DNA of 64,000 nucleotides from SLJN01 sp964505385 (GCA_964505385.1 CAZDIA010000002.1:62001-126000), one strand, 5' to 3'; positions 53,156 to 62,607 are shown, counted from the stretch's first letter. Notes: generated from the letters alone by a model not told the origin. Numbers and translations: made by a program.

Positions 53156-54133
53156 TTGAGTCCCGAAGAAATACTGGAAAAGGAAATACAGCAGTTAGAT
53201 CTGCCGGATACTCCCTCACGGTTATATGATCCCATCAGGCATACCTTAAAATCCGGGGGTAAGCGACTCCGGCCAACTTTAACGTTGCGTGGTTGTGAAC
53301 TCGCAGGAGGCGACCCACATATTGCAATTCCGGCCGCAATGGCAGTAGAGTTGATTCATAATTTCACTCTAATTCACGATGATATTATGGATGATGCCGG
53401 TACACGCAGAGGCGCTCCGACGGTTTACCGGAAATGGGGGACGAATGACGCCATTTTAAGTGGTGACATGATGTTCGCGCTTGCATTTGAGCAGCTCAAC
53501 AGATATAAAGATTTTAATGAAATTGATAAGGAACAGTTTGGCTTTTTATTCGAAACTCTGCTCTGCGGTGTACGCACAGTTTGTGAAGGTCAAAGCCGCG
53601 ATATGGCTTTTGAAACCGAACAGGACGTTACGCTAAATGATTATTTAGTTATGATCGGCCAGAAAACCGCGGCTCTTTTGCAAACTTCAATTCAACTTGG
53701 CGCAATAGTGGGTGGATCGAAAAAAGAGGAAGCGGAAAAAATCGGTCGGATCGCATATGACGCCGGTATTGCATTCCAGATTCAGGATGATCTTTTGGAT
53801 GCAGTCGGAGATTATGAAAAGCTGGGAAAAGCTATTGGAGGCGACATCCGCGAGCAAAAAAAGACCTGCCTTTATGTTGCGGCTTTGGAATCAGGAGAGG
53901 AACACCATCGGGAACAACTTAAGGAGTGGTACTCACCAGCATGTAACATCAATGAAGAGCAAAGCAGGAAAGTAATTGAAATCTTCAAAACAACCGGGGC
54001 TATTGATAAATCAGAAGAGTTGCTGCATCAATATTATCATAAAGCGATTAAACAGCTGGAAGAGTTTGACAGAAATACTTCTTCAGAAAAAATAAAAAGG
54101 CTGCTGGATCAGTTACGTCTCAGAGAAAATTAG
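53156..54133 (+). CDS. Polyprenyl (geranylgeranyl/farnesyl-type) diphosphate synthase
   Basis: A trans-prenyltransferase of 325 residues. The first aspartate-rich motif is DDIMDD at 75-80 with 'TRRGAPTVYRKWG' after it; the second is 'FQIQDDLLDAVGD' near 207. 'LKSGGKRLRP' near 31 binds IPP. The small residues before the first motif ('NFTLIH') suggest a medium chain such as C15 or C20, but length cannot be fixed from sequence. The start is TTG 53156 with no clear ribosome site. It follows fni in the same direction. Confidence 0.92.
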   Translation: MSPEEILEKEIQQLDLPDTPSRLYDPIRHTLKSGGKRLRPTLTLRGCELAGGDPHIAIPAAMAVELIHNFTLIHDDIMDDAGTRRGAPTVYRKWGTNDAILSGDMMFALAFEQLNRYKDFNEIDKEQFGFLFETLLCGVRTVCEGQSRDMAFETEQDVTLNDYLVMIGQKTAALLQTSIQLGAIVGGSKKEEAEKIGRIAYDAGIAFQIQDDLLDAVGDYEKLGKAIGGDIREQKKTCLYVAALESGEEHHREQLKEWYSPACNINEEQSRKVIEIFKTTGAIDKSEELLHQYYHKAIKQLEEFDRNTSSEKIKRLLDQLRLREN

Positions 54134-54144
54134 AAAAAAGAATA

Positions 54145-54984
54145 GTGCACTATATACAGATGTATTACCAAATGGTAAAGTGGTTTGGTTTTTTCACGTT
54201 AGCAATGGCCTTTATCTCAGCATGCTCGACGGGCACAACCATCCGGCCTGGCGACTCGGTTGATGTAGCGTTTGAAAAAGCAATGGAATTATACGAAAAC
54301 GAGCGTTATAGTAATGCAGCCGAGGCATTTGAAACCGTGATGTCTATTGCGAGGGGAACAGAATATGCTCAGGACTCTCAGTATTATCTGGCGATGAGCT
54401 ATTTCAATAACCGGCAGTATATGATAGCTGCCAGTGAGTTTCAGCGCTATGCTTCGACCAATCCCAGGTCAGAGCGTAGCGAACAAGCACAGTTTATGGA
54501 AGCCAAAAGCTATTACAATTTGAGCCCTCGCTATCAACTGGATCAAACCGATACACGCAGGGCGATAGAGCGGTTTCAGCTATTTATCAATCGCAATCCT
54601 GACAGCGAACTGGCGGAAGATGCGAACGAGAAAATTAACGAGCTCCGTAAAAAGCTGGCTAAAAAGAAATATCATGCCGGCAAACTCTATCTTGAAAGCT
54701 TGAGAGAGTACGAAGCGGCCGCTATTTATTTTGAGCAAACGATCGATAATTATCCCGATACTAAATGGGCTGAGCGGGCACTTGTTGATCAGATATATGC
54801 CTATGTAAAGTTCGCCGAGAACAGTATTGAAGAGCGCCAGGAAGAGCGGTTTAACAAAGCAATTGAAAGCTATGAGCGTTACCTGCAGATTTTTCCGCAG
54901 GGAGAGAACCGTGAGCGCGCGGAAAGACTTTACAGCAGGGCGTTGGAAGGTCTTTCAGAAGCTGAAGCAATAGCTACTTCATGA
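54145..54984 (+). CDS. bamD: Outer membrane assembly lipoprotein BamD
   Basis: BamD is the essential lipoprotein partner of BamA in outer-membrane protein folding. The 279-residue product has a signal ending in 'FISACST' with the lipid Cys, and TPR-like repeats: 'FEKAMELYENERYSNAAEAF', 'AQDSQYYLAMSYFNNRQYMI', 'AIERFQLFINRNPDSELAED', 'LYLESLREYEAAAIYFEQTI', 'AIESYERYLQIFPQGENRER'. The start may be GTG 54145 or ATG 54160; both leave an intact signal. Its TGA overlaps the nadD ATG (ATGA). Confidence 0.9.
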   Translation: MHYIQMYYQMVKWFGFFTLAMAFISACSTGTTIRPGDSVDVAFEKAMELYENERYSNAAEAFETVMSIARGTEYAQDSQYYLAMSYFNNRQYMIAASEFQRYASTNPRSERSEQAQFMEAKSYYNLSPRYQLDQTDTRRAIERFQLFINRNPDSELAEDANEKINELRKKLAKKKYHAGKLYLESLREYEAAAIYFEQTIDNYPDTKWAERALVDQIYAYVKFAENSIEERQEERFNKAIESYERYLQIFPQGENRERAERLYSRALEGLSEAEAIATS

Positions 54985-55568
54985 GCCCGCGCATCGGTGT
55001 GATGGGAGGGGCTTTTGACCCACCTCACGCAGGTCATGTTGCAATTGCAAAATCTTTTGCTAAAAGTGATCTGATAGATCAGCTGTGGGTGCTGCCGACT
55101 CCTGCGCCTCCTCATAAGCAAAGTGAAGAGTTAACAGAGTATCGACACCGCCTGGAGATGACAAAGCTATGCTTTGAGGATGTGCCTTCAGTTTATGTCG
55201 ATGATTTTGAATCCGGGTTGCCGGCTCCTCAGTATACGTATAACACGCTAGGGGCACTTTCTGAAAAATATAGTGAACATAATTTCACGCTATGTATCGG
55301 TGAGGATTCACTCAGCACCATAAAGACCTGGTATAACTGGGAAGAACTTCTTCGGGATTATGACATACTCGTGGCAAAACGTCCGGGATTCAAAGTTGAT
55401 CCTGAGTTTAACAGTGAACACATATATTTTGTAGATCATCAGCCCAGTGACATTTCTTCTACAAAAGTGCGTGAAGTTCTTAATACCGGGCGTATTCCCG
55501 AAGAGTTTTTGTGCAAAAATTTACCGGATTACATAAAAAAAAATCACTTATATATACATCAGAGCTGA
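54981..55568 (+). CDS. nadD: Nicotinate-nucleotide adenylyltransferase
   Basis: NadD joins nicotinate mononucleotide and ATP to give deamido-NAD. The 195-residue product starts with 'IGVMGGAFDPPHAGHVAIAK', the nucleotidyltransferase G-x-F-D-P-x-H-x-G-H motif, contains 'WVLPTPAPPHKQ' near 35, and ends with 'SDISSTKVREVL', the second ATP motif. It is translationally coupled to bamD. Its last 10 bases overlap the convergent tadA gene. Confidence 0.94.
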   Translation: MSPRIGVMGGAFDPPHAGHVAIAKSFAKSDLIDQLWVLPTPAPPHKQSEELTEYRHRLEMTKLCFEDVPSVYVDDFESGLPAPQYTYNTLGALSEKYSEHNFTLCIGEDSLSTIKTWYNWEELLRDYDILVAKRPGFKVDPEFNSEHIYFVDHQPSDISSTKVREVLNTGRIPEEFLCKNLPDYIKKNHLYIHQS

Positions 55569-56056
55569 TCTCTTTTTCTCCGGAAGAAATTTTGGAGTAA
55601 TTCTGAGCAATCATCCTCCAGGATTCCCTGTATCACTTCGATTCTGTGATTTAGTTTTTTATTTTCGGCTATATTGAATATGCTGCCGCAAGCTCCCGCT
55701 TTATCATCCATGGCGCCATATACGATCCTGTCAATTTTGCTCCAAACCAATGCACCCGCGCACATGGGGCAGGGCTCAAGTGTGACGTAAAGCGTGCATC
55801 CTGTTAAATATTTCTCTTCAAGATATGATGTGGCGGAAGACAATGCGATCATCTCAGCATGAGCAGCAGGATCCTTAAGCTGTTCAACCTGATTATACCC
55901 TCGGCCGATCACAAGATGATTTTGCACGATTACAGCCCCAACAGGCACTTCACCATCTTTTAAAGCCTGCTCCGCTTCCTGATAGGCTTTCATCATATAA
56001 GCCTGGTGCGGATTACTCAATATCCCATATGAATTTTCAGAATTATTAGTAGTCAT
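55559..56056 (-). CDS. tadA: tRNA-specific adenosine deaminase TadA
   Basis: TadA converts A34 to inosine in tRNA-Arg(ACG). The 165-residue product has the zinc and catalytic motifs H66-A-E68 in 'AAHAEMIALS' and C96/C99 in 'EPCPMCAGA'. 'VPVGAVIVQN' near 37 and 'RIVYGAMDDKAGACGS' near 110 are typical. It runs opposite to nadD and overlaps its end by 10 bp. The ATG at 56056 is followed by about 10 polar residues before the fold. Confidence 0.94.
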   Translation of the reverse strand: MTTNNSENSYGILSNPHQAYMMKAYQEAEQALKDGEVPVGAVIVQNHLVIGRGYNQVEQLKDPAAHAEMIALSSATSYLEEKYLTGCTLYVTLEPCPMCAGALVWSKIDRIVYGAMDDKAGACGSIFNIAENKKLNHRIEVIQGILEDDCSELLQNFFRRKRDQL

Positions 56057-56140
56057 TTTGGTTGATAAAAGTGTTTTAAAAATCAGATAGCTTTATTATC
56101 ATCATGTTCTTTCAAAACTCAAAGTAATAAAGTGCGGTAA

Positions 56141-56683
56141 ATGCCGGAATCACCAAATAATATACAATCGTATCTCAGCCGTCTCATCCGGAATATACCG
56201 GATTTTCCAAGCGAAGGGATTCAGTTTAAAGATATCACACCATTGTTGAAAGACCCGGAGGCATTACAGCTTGCTCCGGCACAGCTGGTTGAACCGTTTA
56301 GGCAACTCAAAGTGGATTACGTTGCCGGAATAGAATCCCGCGGGTTTATGTTCGGCCCGCATATGGCCTCGCTGTTGGATGCGGGGTTTATCGCAGTAAG
56401 AAAGTCGGGAAAATTACCGTATGAAACCGTTCGTGCGGAATATGAATTGGAATATGGCAAGGATGAGTTATTTATGCATAAAGATGCGATCATCAAAGGT
56501 GAGAATGTGTTGATACATGATGATCTCATCGCGACCGGAGGATCGGCTAAGGCTACGGCAGAGCTTGTCGATAAATTGGACGGCCAGGTTGTGGGTTTTA
56601 GTTTTTTGCTCGAGTTAACATTCCTGGAAGGAAGGAAAAAGCTGGGAAACAATGGCGAAGTACACAGCATTATTAAATATTAA
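56141..56683 (+). CDS. apt: Adenine phosphoribosyltransferase
   Basis: Apt salvages adenine to AMP using PRPP. The 180-residue product shows 'IPDFPSEGIQFKDITPLLKD' near 19, 'YVAGIESRGFMFGPHMA' near 55, 'FIAVRKSGKLPYET' near 78, and the PRPP motif 'VLIHDDLIATGGSAKATAEL' near 122. It is divergent from tadA; a promoter pair must lie in the 84-base gap. The adenine deaminase at 9,592 uses the same substrate. Confidence 0.95.
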   Translation: MPESPNNIQSYLSRLIRNIPDFPSEGIQFKDITPLLKDPEALQLAPAQLVEPFRQLKVDYVAGIESRGFMFGPHMASLLDAGFIAVRKSGKLPYETVRAEYELEYGKDELFMHKDAIIKGENVLIHDDLIATGGSAKATAELVDKLDGQVVGFSFLLELTFLEGRKKLGNNGEVHSIIKY

Positions 56684-57012
56684 TTTAAAAATTATATCCA
56701 TGAACTAACTTGCCTTTTAACACTATCATGGAATAAATTTAACATTCGGTAAGTTTTGAGGTCTTTCAAGATGCAATATTCAATTTTTTAAAGTCACATA
56801 TTACACTTTCTGAAATTGGCACTTTAAGTTATTAGCTATCTGTGGAACTAATTGTAACTAAACTAATTTTACAGTTTCTAATAATTAAAACAGTAATTAT
56901 ATTAGACCACACTTAAGGTGGCTCATTGGTAGTGAAAAAATTAGTTTAACAGTGACCGATATTAAGTTTTACTACATCGAAAACAATCAATTAAAATTTT
57001 AACACGAATAAC
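56684..57012. other. AT-rich intergenic region before the lipoprotein gene
   Basis: No gene seen. TCCATGA/TCATGGA (near 56698 and 56728) could form a loose hairpin after apt. No confident promoter found. Confidence 0.35.
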
Positions 57013-57483
57013 ATGATCAAACCAAATAAACTCAGGATCATTGGAAATTTCCTAATTGGAATGGTAATCGTGTCTTTCGTTGCCTGCGGCCCCTCTGTGG
57101 AGCTTACGGACGTAGACTACGCTGAACCCATTGAATCCGTACTTGAACCAGATGCGGATGGCAATGTAACGGATGACCGAACCGGCTTAAGTTTCAATAT
57201 CCTGGCTATCCAGGAAGAAGAAACCGGAGAAGGAACCTCGGTTACAACTTCAGAAGTAAGAGTTATCCGTAATACTGAAGGGTACTATTTTGTAACCGCT
57301 CCCGGATACAGTAATGTATATGTATTCGAAGTGGTTGAGTCAGGTATGGATTTATACGAGAAAATCGAGGTTGACGCCGATGGTATTGCCAACCCGGCAT
57401 TCAATGAAGATTCACCTTACGTGGAATTGTTGGATGGTACCGATGTCTCTTACCGGCTGACCAAAGACGGAATTGTGGACTAA
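57013..57483 (+). CDS. Uncharacterised small lipoprotein
   Basis: A 156-residue product with signal peptide and lipobox 'FVACGPS' (Cys25). The mature part is acidic and strand-rich ('VTTSEVRVIRNTEGYYFVTA', 'YSNVYVFEVVESGMDLYEKI'); I do not recognise the family. The end overlaps the open frame of the following coiled-coil gene, with a 31-base gap to its preferred start, so the two are probably co-transcribed and may work together in the envelope. Confidence 0.6.
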   Translation: MIKPNKLRIIGNFLIGMVIVSFVACGPSVELTDVDYAEPIESVLEPDADGNVTDDRTGLSFNILAIQEEETGEGTSVTTSEVRVIRNTEGYYFVTAPGYSNVYVFEVVESGMDLYEKIEVDADGIANPAFNEDSPYVELLDGTDVSYRLTKDGIVD

Positions 57484-57514
57484 AATAAAACAGAAGCATA
57501 TTAACCGATATTTT

Positions 57515-58801
57515 ATGATGACTAAGCAAGCAAAAATAACGTTTTTTACAATTCTGCTGGCGCTGAGCTTCGGATTTTCTTCACAAACTTCTGCTCAGTT
57601 TATGTCCGACTATGAGATTCGCAGTAATTTTCTCGAGGGCAATCAGCAGATCATGGATAATCTTAAGGAAGTCGACAGTGTAGAGGAAGCCCAAGCTCTT
57701 GTTGATATGGTTGAAGAACTCGACGCTGAGTTTGGTGAACATTCAGACTTTCTGGATCGTGTACTCAGTCCGGAGACTTATGAGCAGCGATTAGCTAATT
57801 TCTCCGAAGTGGCTGATGCCAACCTCCAGCGAATGGAGCGGATCGAAGAAAAAGGTGAGAGTATCGAAGAGCTTGATGAGGAGATAGCTGATCTTACCGA
57901 GAATTTGGAAGAAAGCAATGAAGAGATTGAAGATCTTCAAGCAGAACTCGACGCGATGAGAAGTGATCGCAATGCTTTTCGCGGGCAGGCGGCTAATCTC
58001 AGAGCTCAACTCAATGAGCGTGATGAGTTCATCCTCGATATGGTTGATTCCATCTTTGTCGCGTACAACGATGTGGATCTGGAAACACTCACACCGGATG
58101 AGCGTGAAGAGCTCGGTCTTGAAGTAGACGTGGATAATGTACTCGGCCACATCGAATCCGTGGTTGACAACAATATTGATTTCCTCGATACTCACACGCA
58201 ACTTAGCTCTGAAGACTTTCTTCATCTGTATGCTGTACAGGTTGAATTTGAGAGAATGTGGGATAACCTCGGCCCGAAACTCAATGACATTTATACCGAG
58301 GAAGCCGAGCGCCAGGAACAACTCGAGGAAATTGACGATAAAATGGAGCAGTGGGCTGGAAGCGTAGATGAGAGCGCCTGGACATCCGTATCAGCGGCTT
58401 TCGATGAGCGTCAAATTGACCTTGCTGATTTTGATGATGCTGTTTCTTTCTATACCAGCCTCAGCAATTATCTTGATGACGCCATTGAGCGGGCTCAGGA
58501 TGAAGGCGGCAGTGATGAAGAACTCGAACGCTATCAGCAATTCTCTAATGTGTGGTCAGATGATGTAAAAGTTCGCTGGCAACCTCATCTCATCAATGCC
58601 GGGCAGCTGAACTACGAAAATGTAGCCTCTATTGATGAGAAACTTTCCACCTGGAAGGTTCAGGCACAACCACGTTCCTATGCGTTTCTGATGTATCTCG
58701 GACTCGCTTTGGTGATTATAATTGTATTTGCCGGTCTATGGCTGCGTGAGCGTAGCAAGAATCAGGGCGGCGGCGGAAGTGCCCAGAAAAGCAGCAGTTA
58801 A
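57515..58801 (+). CDS. Secreted coiled-coil protein with C-terminal membrane anchor
   Basis: A 428-residue product of unknown family. A signal peptide (about 1-26, ending TSAQ) precedes a long, very acidic helical region with a strong coiled coil at about 105-155 ('ESIEELDEEIADLTENLEES', 'EEIEDLQAELDAMRSDRN'), then a mixed helical part, and a C-terminal membrane helix (about 390-408, 'LMYLGLALVIIIVFAGLW') followed by a Gly/Ser-rich tail. This gives a type I topology with the bulk outside the cytoplasm. I start at ATG 57515, just before the signal; the frame is open from 57473. A clear terminator follows. Confidence 0.6.
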   Translation: MMTKQAKITFFTILLALSFGFSSQTSAQFMSDYEIRSNFLEGNQQIMDNLKEVDSVEEAQALVDMVEELDAEFGEHSDFLDRVLSPETYEQRLANFSEVADANLQRMERIEEKGESIEELDEEIADLTENLEESNEEIEDLQAELDAMRSDRNAFRGQAANLRAQLNERDEFILDMVDSIFVAYNDVDLETLTPDEREELGLEVDVDNVLGHIESVVDNNIDFLDTHTQLSSEDFLHLYAVQVEFERMWDNLGPKLNDIYTEEAERQEQLEEIDDKMEQWAGSVDESAWTSVSAAFDERQIDLADFDDAVSFYTSLSNYLDDAIERAQDEGGSDEELERYQQFSNVWSDDVKVRWQPHLINAGQLNYENVASIDEKLSTWKVQAQPRSYAFLMYLGLALVIIIVFAGLWLRERSKNQGGGGSAQKSSS

Positions 58802-58853
58802 ACGGCACTTTAAATAAGCCGTATAAAACGGTATTATTTAAAATAGAAATATT

Positions 58854-58892
58854 AAGGCTGATCTGTCATTAAGTGATGGGTCAGCCTTTTTT
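58854..58892 (+). terminator. Intrinsic terminator after the coiled-coil gene
   Basis: AAGGCTGA (58854-58861) pairs with TCAGCCTT (58881-58888), with further pairing inside the loop, followed by six T. Good classic form. Confidence 0.85.
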
Positions 58893-58913
58893 ATGTCACT
58901 ACAAGCCGATTAC

Positions 58914-59172
58914 AACTGAGTTCGATTATTAAATGAGTAGAGCCACTGCGTAAATCTGCGAATTAATACTCCGACCAACGTTACGGGGCAGCGAAAATCT
59001 GCAAGCCTCCTATTTTTCCGATTTCTGGCTGATAAACGCAGATCATTTCGCTGATTTACGCAGATTAATTTATTCAAATTTAGAGCATGATAGTAATTCG
59101 GAATCACACGAAATCGTACGAAAATAGCCTCATACTAAATTGCGGATAATAAAAAAACAATCGAACCCAGGT
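58914..59172. mobile_element. MITE-like element, copy 2 (diverged)
   Basis: A 259-bp relative of the element at 21583. Its ends are AACTGAGTTCGATT (58914-58927) and AATCGAACCCAGGT (59159-59172), each one or two bases from the perfect ends of copy 1. The interior shares GATTTCGCTGATTTACGCAG-like and ATTTAGAGCATGA blocks in the same order and orientation. No clean target duplication is left, so it is the older copy. Confidence 0.65.
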
Positions 59173-59394
59173 CAAAATTGAAAATCTTGGTTTTCTTTAT
59201 AACAAACTAATAAATTAAACCGGATCCGCCTTGATCAAACACGGTTGCAAACCGAAACGATGTTGCAACTACAATCACTGAATGCGGACCTTATAGAATA
59301 TTGACAGGAGCTTGAGTTAATATCACATAAAGCTGATCAGGAAAAAGCGGGATGAGCCATTTTTTTCACAGGTGAATGGCTTTAAAATTCGGGA
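59173..59394. other. Intergenic remainder before the VWA gene end
   Basis: No gene. GAGCCATT/AATGGCTT (around 59354-59385) forms a hairpin just after the stop of the minus-strand VWA gene and could be a weak terminator for it. Confidence 0.35.
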
Positions 59395-61518
59395 TCAAGG
59401 AAGAGCTACTAATTTTCGGATTATCCATTCCGCGGATAACAATAAGATCACCAGAATAAACCATAAAGGATTTTGATAAGCGAGAACCTGATCTTCACTC
59501 GTTTCAATCCGCTCTTCAAATAAACCATCTTCTTCAAGAATTGAGCGCAGCTGATCAGAATCTTCGTGAGTAAGAAACCGGCCTCCCGATTGATCAGCGA
59601 GGTATCGCAAAAGTTCGTCATTTCTTTCAGTGTCGACAAATTCAAGATTGGTTTCGCCAACGGAAAATTCGCCGGTTTGCTCATCCAGTTCACGCCCGTC
59701 TTTTTCTGCAACAGCTGTAAAGGAATATGAGCCTTCCGGCAGGCGGCCGATATTCAGGCGATACTGTCCAAGACCTTCATTACTCATGGTGTATTGTGAA
59801 GCTTCAATCTCATCACCTTCAATTTCAACGTCGATTACCCCGTCAGGTTCAGTTTCGCCGCTTTCGTTTTGCAGGTAGGCATCGAATATGACATCTTCGT
59901 TTTGCTCAAAAACCTGTGTGACGGGTGCAAAGTCGAGCAGATCGTCATCAGCAGAAGTTGCGGTCCATTTAACTATGTTGTTAATCAGTTCAATGGAGTA
60001 TTCACGGATATCATCATTATCCGAAAGATACCACCGGTGAAGGTTATACCCGGTAAACTGGGAAGATCTGATGTTACCGGTGGTACGCACGGCCAACAGG
60101 GGAGAACCGGTATCAGCACCTCTGTAACTGCCTGAATACAGCGTTTGGCTACCCTGGCGAGTATCCAGAAAACGGTCCGGTACCTGTAAATCGGGGAGAC
60201 GGTTAAGGTCAATTTCCGGTAGTTCAAGAACAGGATGGCTTTCATCGCCGGCGCGATAGGGTTGCATATTGCTGAACTGATTACCCGAGCCATCCAGTGG
60301 TATTACCCCGGCAAAATCACTGCTTAGCCTGCTGAAATCCATTTGCGGGGATGAGAAAAACGTTGTTGGCACATCGGAAGCGAAATCCTGCACATCTCCC
60401 CGGAGTTCTGTGGGCAAATTCGGATTGGGGTACCCGTAAAACAGGACAAGATCCAGGGTATCCGGCCGGTCCGGCATCGATCCTTCTGAAAAGTTTTCAT
60501 TGCCGGTCCACGTTCGCGTATCCATGATGATACTTTCGTCTGTACCAAGGATAGACCGGATTGATCGCACGTCAGGATGAATTTCAAAGGACATAACCAT
60601 TATACGTGTTCGGTCATCCCGCACATCAATTGCAAATGGCTGAGTATTGTTTTCGGTTGTCCATTCTCCACCTACTTCCGGAACGTGAATATCAAACTGC
60701 TTGAGCCCCTCCTCTTCAAGATCCGTTTCAAAACGAACTTCATGTGAGCTGCGATCGCCGGTGGTAGTAACGCTTTCCTCTTCGATGACCTCGCCATCCT
60801 GCCGAAGTTGTACAGGAAATTCAATATCGGGAAATCCATCATTCACAATAGTGGCCGTAATGGAAGTACGTGTGTTGATATAGGCAGTGGAGTTATGTGA
60901 TACCTGTTGCACGATGATGTCATCAAGCCGCGTAGTATCGCCTATACCAACGGTGTAAATGGGTACGGGGTAACGACCTGCCAAAGCAGAGGGGTTCCGG
61001 CCTGTGTTGTAGATCCCATCGGAAATGAATAGGAGGGCATGTTCATTTTCAAGCTCTTCCCGAACTTCAGTTAAAGCTTTGTGGATGTTGGTCCCGCTTC
61101 CATCAAGTGTTAGTTCATCTTGATCATTCAGCTCGGTAACTTCGGTGTCGAATTTGTAATTATTAAACTGCACATCAGAGGTGCTAAGCGGATCAAGTGC
61201 GTCCCAAATCTGATTGTATGTTGCTTCACCTTCGTAATCTCCTTTTTCAATGGAAGTACTGGCACTGTTATCCCACAGGACGGCAATTTCGCCTGTGTTT
61301 TGATATTCTTGCTGGAGGATGAAAGCAGGGTTTAAGATCAGGAATAATAAAAGAGAGATAGCTGCTCCTCTGAGAAATATCAGCAAGAAACGGTACACAC
61401 CCTGCAATCCTTCATTGCGGCTGTATGTCCACCACGAAAGAATAAATGCAGCTGGTATTAGTGTGAAGATCAGCCACAACGGAACAGCAGTACTAAATCC
61501 TTCAAAAAGGATATCCAA
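59395..61518 (-). CDS. VWA-domain membrane protein
   Basis: A 707-residue protein with two N-terminal membrane helices (about 12-32 and 42-65) and one at the C-terminus (about 684-702), with the rest outside the cytoplasm. Residues 76-195 resemble a von Willebrand A domain: 'IAVLWDNSASTSIE' holds the MIDAS D-x-S-x-S, 'LDGSGTNIHKAL' gives the Thr, and 'ALLFISDGIYNTG' the following strand with Asp. The long middle part contains Ig-like and GATase1-like features ('RIMVMSFEIHPDVRSIRSIL', 'DLVLFYGYPNP'). It follows moxR, as in MoxR-VWA systems that mature or assemble envelope proteins; the usual DUF58 gene is absent here. Confidence 0.8.
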   Translation of the reverse strand: MDILFEGFSTAVPLWLIFTLIPAAFILSWWTYSRNEGLQGVYRFLLIFLRGAAISLLLFLILNPAFILQQEYQNTGEIAVLWDNSASTSIEKGDYEGEATYNQIWDALDPLSTSDVQFNNYKFDTEVTELNDQDELTLDGSGTNIHKALTEVREELENEHALLFISDGIYNTGRNPSALAGRYPVPIYTVGIGDTTRLDDIIVQQVSHNSTAYINTRTSITATIVNDGFPDIEFPVQLRQDGEVIEEESVTTTGDRSSHEVRFETDLEEEGLKQFDIHVPEVGGEWTTENNTQPFAIDVRDDRTRIMVMSFEIHPDVRSIRSILGTDESIIMDTRTWTGNENFSEGSMPDRPDTLDLVLFYGYPNPNLPTELRGDVQDFASDVPTTFFSSPQMDFSRLSSDFAGVIPLDGSGNQFSNMQPYRAGDESHPVLELPEIDLNRLPDLQVPDRFLDTRQGSQTLYSGSYRGADTGSPLLAVRTTGNIRSSQFTGYNLHRWYLSDNDDIREYSIELINNIVKWTATSADDDLLDFAPVTQVFEQNEDVIFDAYLQNESGETEPDGVIDVEIEGDEIEASQYTMSNEGLGQYRLNIGRLPEGSYSFTAVAEKDGRELDEQTGEFSVGETNLEFVDTERNDELLRYLADQSGGRFLTHEDSDQLRSILEEDGLFEERIETSEDQVLAYQNPLWFILVILLLSAEWIIRKLVALP

Positions 61519-61548
61519 AGCTAAAAGAAATTGTGGTTAGAAATTTTA

Positions 61549-62562
61549 TTACGCAGATTGTGTCTTCAGCAGGTTTTCCAACATTTGTTCTACCAGATTC
61601 ACGGTAGTAATGCCTTCCGCTTCTGCAGAATAGTTATTGACGATCCGGTGTCGGAGCACCGGTACGGCAAGAGCTGCGATATCTTCTTCGCTGATGTTAT
61701 ATCTTCCCCTCGATAAAGCTCTCGCTTTACTGCCAATAATGAGATACTGAGAAGCCCGGGGACCTGCTCCCCAACTAATATATTTTTTAACGAAATCAGG
61801 AGCATCCTCAGCATCCGGTCGTGACATTGTAGCCAGGCGAACAGCAAATTCGAGTGCGCTTTCAGGCACTGCAACTTCACGCACAAGGTTTTGATATTCA
61901 ATAATCTGCTCACCAGTTAAAATCGATTCTACGCTAATTTCTTTAGAAGTGGTAGTTTGAGTAACGATATCAAGCTCTTCCTGAAAGCTGGGGTAGCTGA
62001 GTTTAAGATTGAACATAAATCGGTCAAGTTGTGCTTCAGGAAGAGGGTAGGTGCCCTCCTGTTCAATCGGGTTTTGCGTTGCAAGTACAAAAAACGGGGT
62101 GTCCAGAGTGTAGGTGGTGCCTGCTGCCGTCACTTTATACTCCTGCATCGCTTCAAGAAGTGCCGACTGGGTTTTGGGTGGGGTACGGTTGATCTCATCG
62201 GCCAGAATAATGTTTGAAAAAAGCGGCCCTTTGATAAATTTAAACTTCTTCGTACCGCTGGCCGGGTCTTCTTCAATAATTTCTGTACCGGTGATATCAC
62301 CAGGCATAAGATCAGGAGTGAACTGAATCCGGTTAAAACTTAAATTAAGGGAGTCAGCCAATGTTCGAATTAACAAAGTTTTGGCAAGACCTGGAACTCC
62401 GACAAGCATACAGTGTCCACGAGAGAACAAACTCAGTAATAGCTGATCCACTATTTCTTCCTGGCCAACTACAACCTTGCCGATTTCATTTTTTAGCTTT
62501 TGATAATCGTTGTGAAACGCTTCAGCCCGCTTTTCGAGGGATGCATCGGAGTTGTTTGACAT
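61549..62562 (-). CDS. MoxR-family AAA+ ATPase
   Basis: A 337-residue AAA+ ATPase with Walker A 'VGVPGLAKTLLIRTLA' near 58, 'PDLMPGDITGTEI' near 84, Walker B 'IILADEINRTPPKTQSALLE' near 117, sensor 1 'FVLATQNPIEQEGTYPLPEA' near 153, and 'RFMFNLKLSYPS' near 176. MoxR proteins act as chaperones that load metals or assemble VWA-partner complexes. The VWA gene follows after 30 bases; surA precedes after 45 bases. Confidence 0.93.
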   Translation of the reverse strand: MSNNSDASLEKRAEAFHNDYQKLKNEIGKVVVGQEEIVDQLLLSLFSRGHCMLVGVPGLAKTLLIRTLADSLNLSFNRIQFTPDLMPGDITGTEIIEEDPASGTKKFKFIKGPLFSNIILADEINRTPPKTQSALLEAMQEYKVTAAGTTYTLDTPFFVLATQNPIEQEGTYPLPEAQLDRFMFNLKLSYPSFQEELDIVTQTTTSKEISVESILTGEQIIEYQNLVREVAVPESALEFAVRLATMSRPDAEDAPDFVKKYISWGAGPRASQYLIIGSKARALSRGRYNISEEDIAALAVPVLRHRIVNNYSAEAEGITTVNLVEQMLENLLKTQSA

Positions 62563-62607
62563 TATTCAAATTGGTTTAATAGTGTTGCGCATGGATGTAA
62601 TCAGCAA

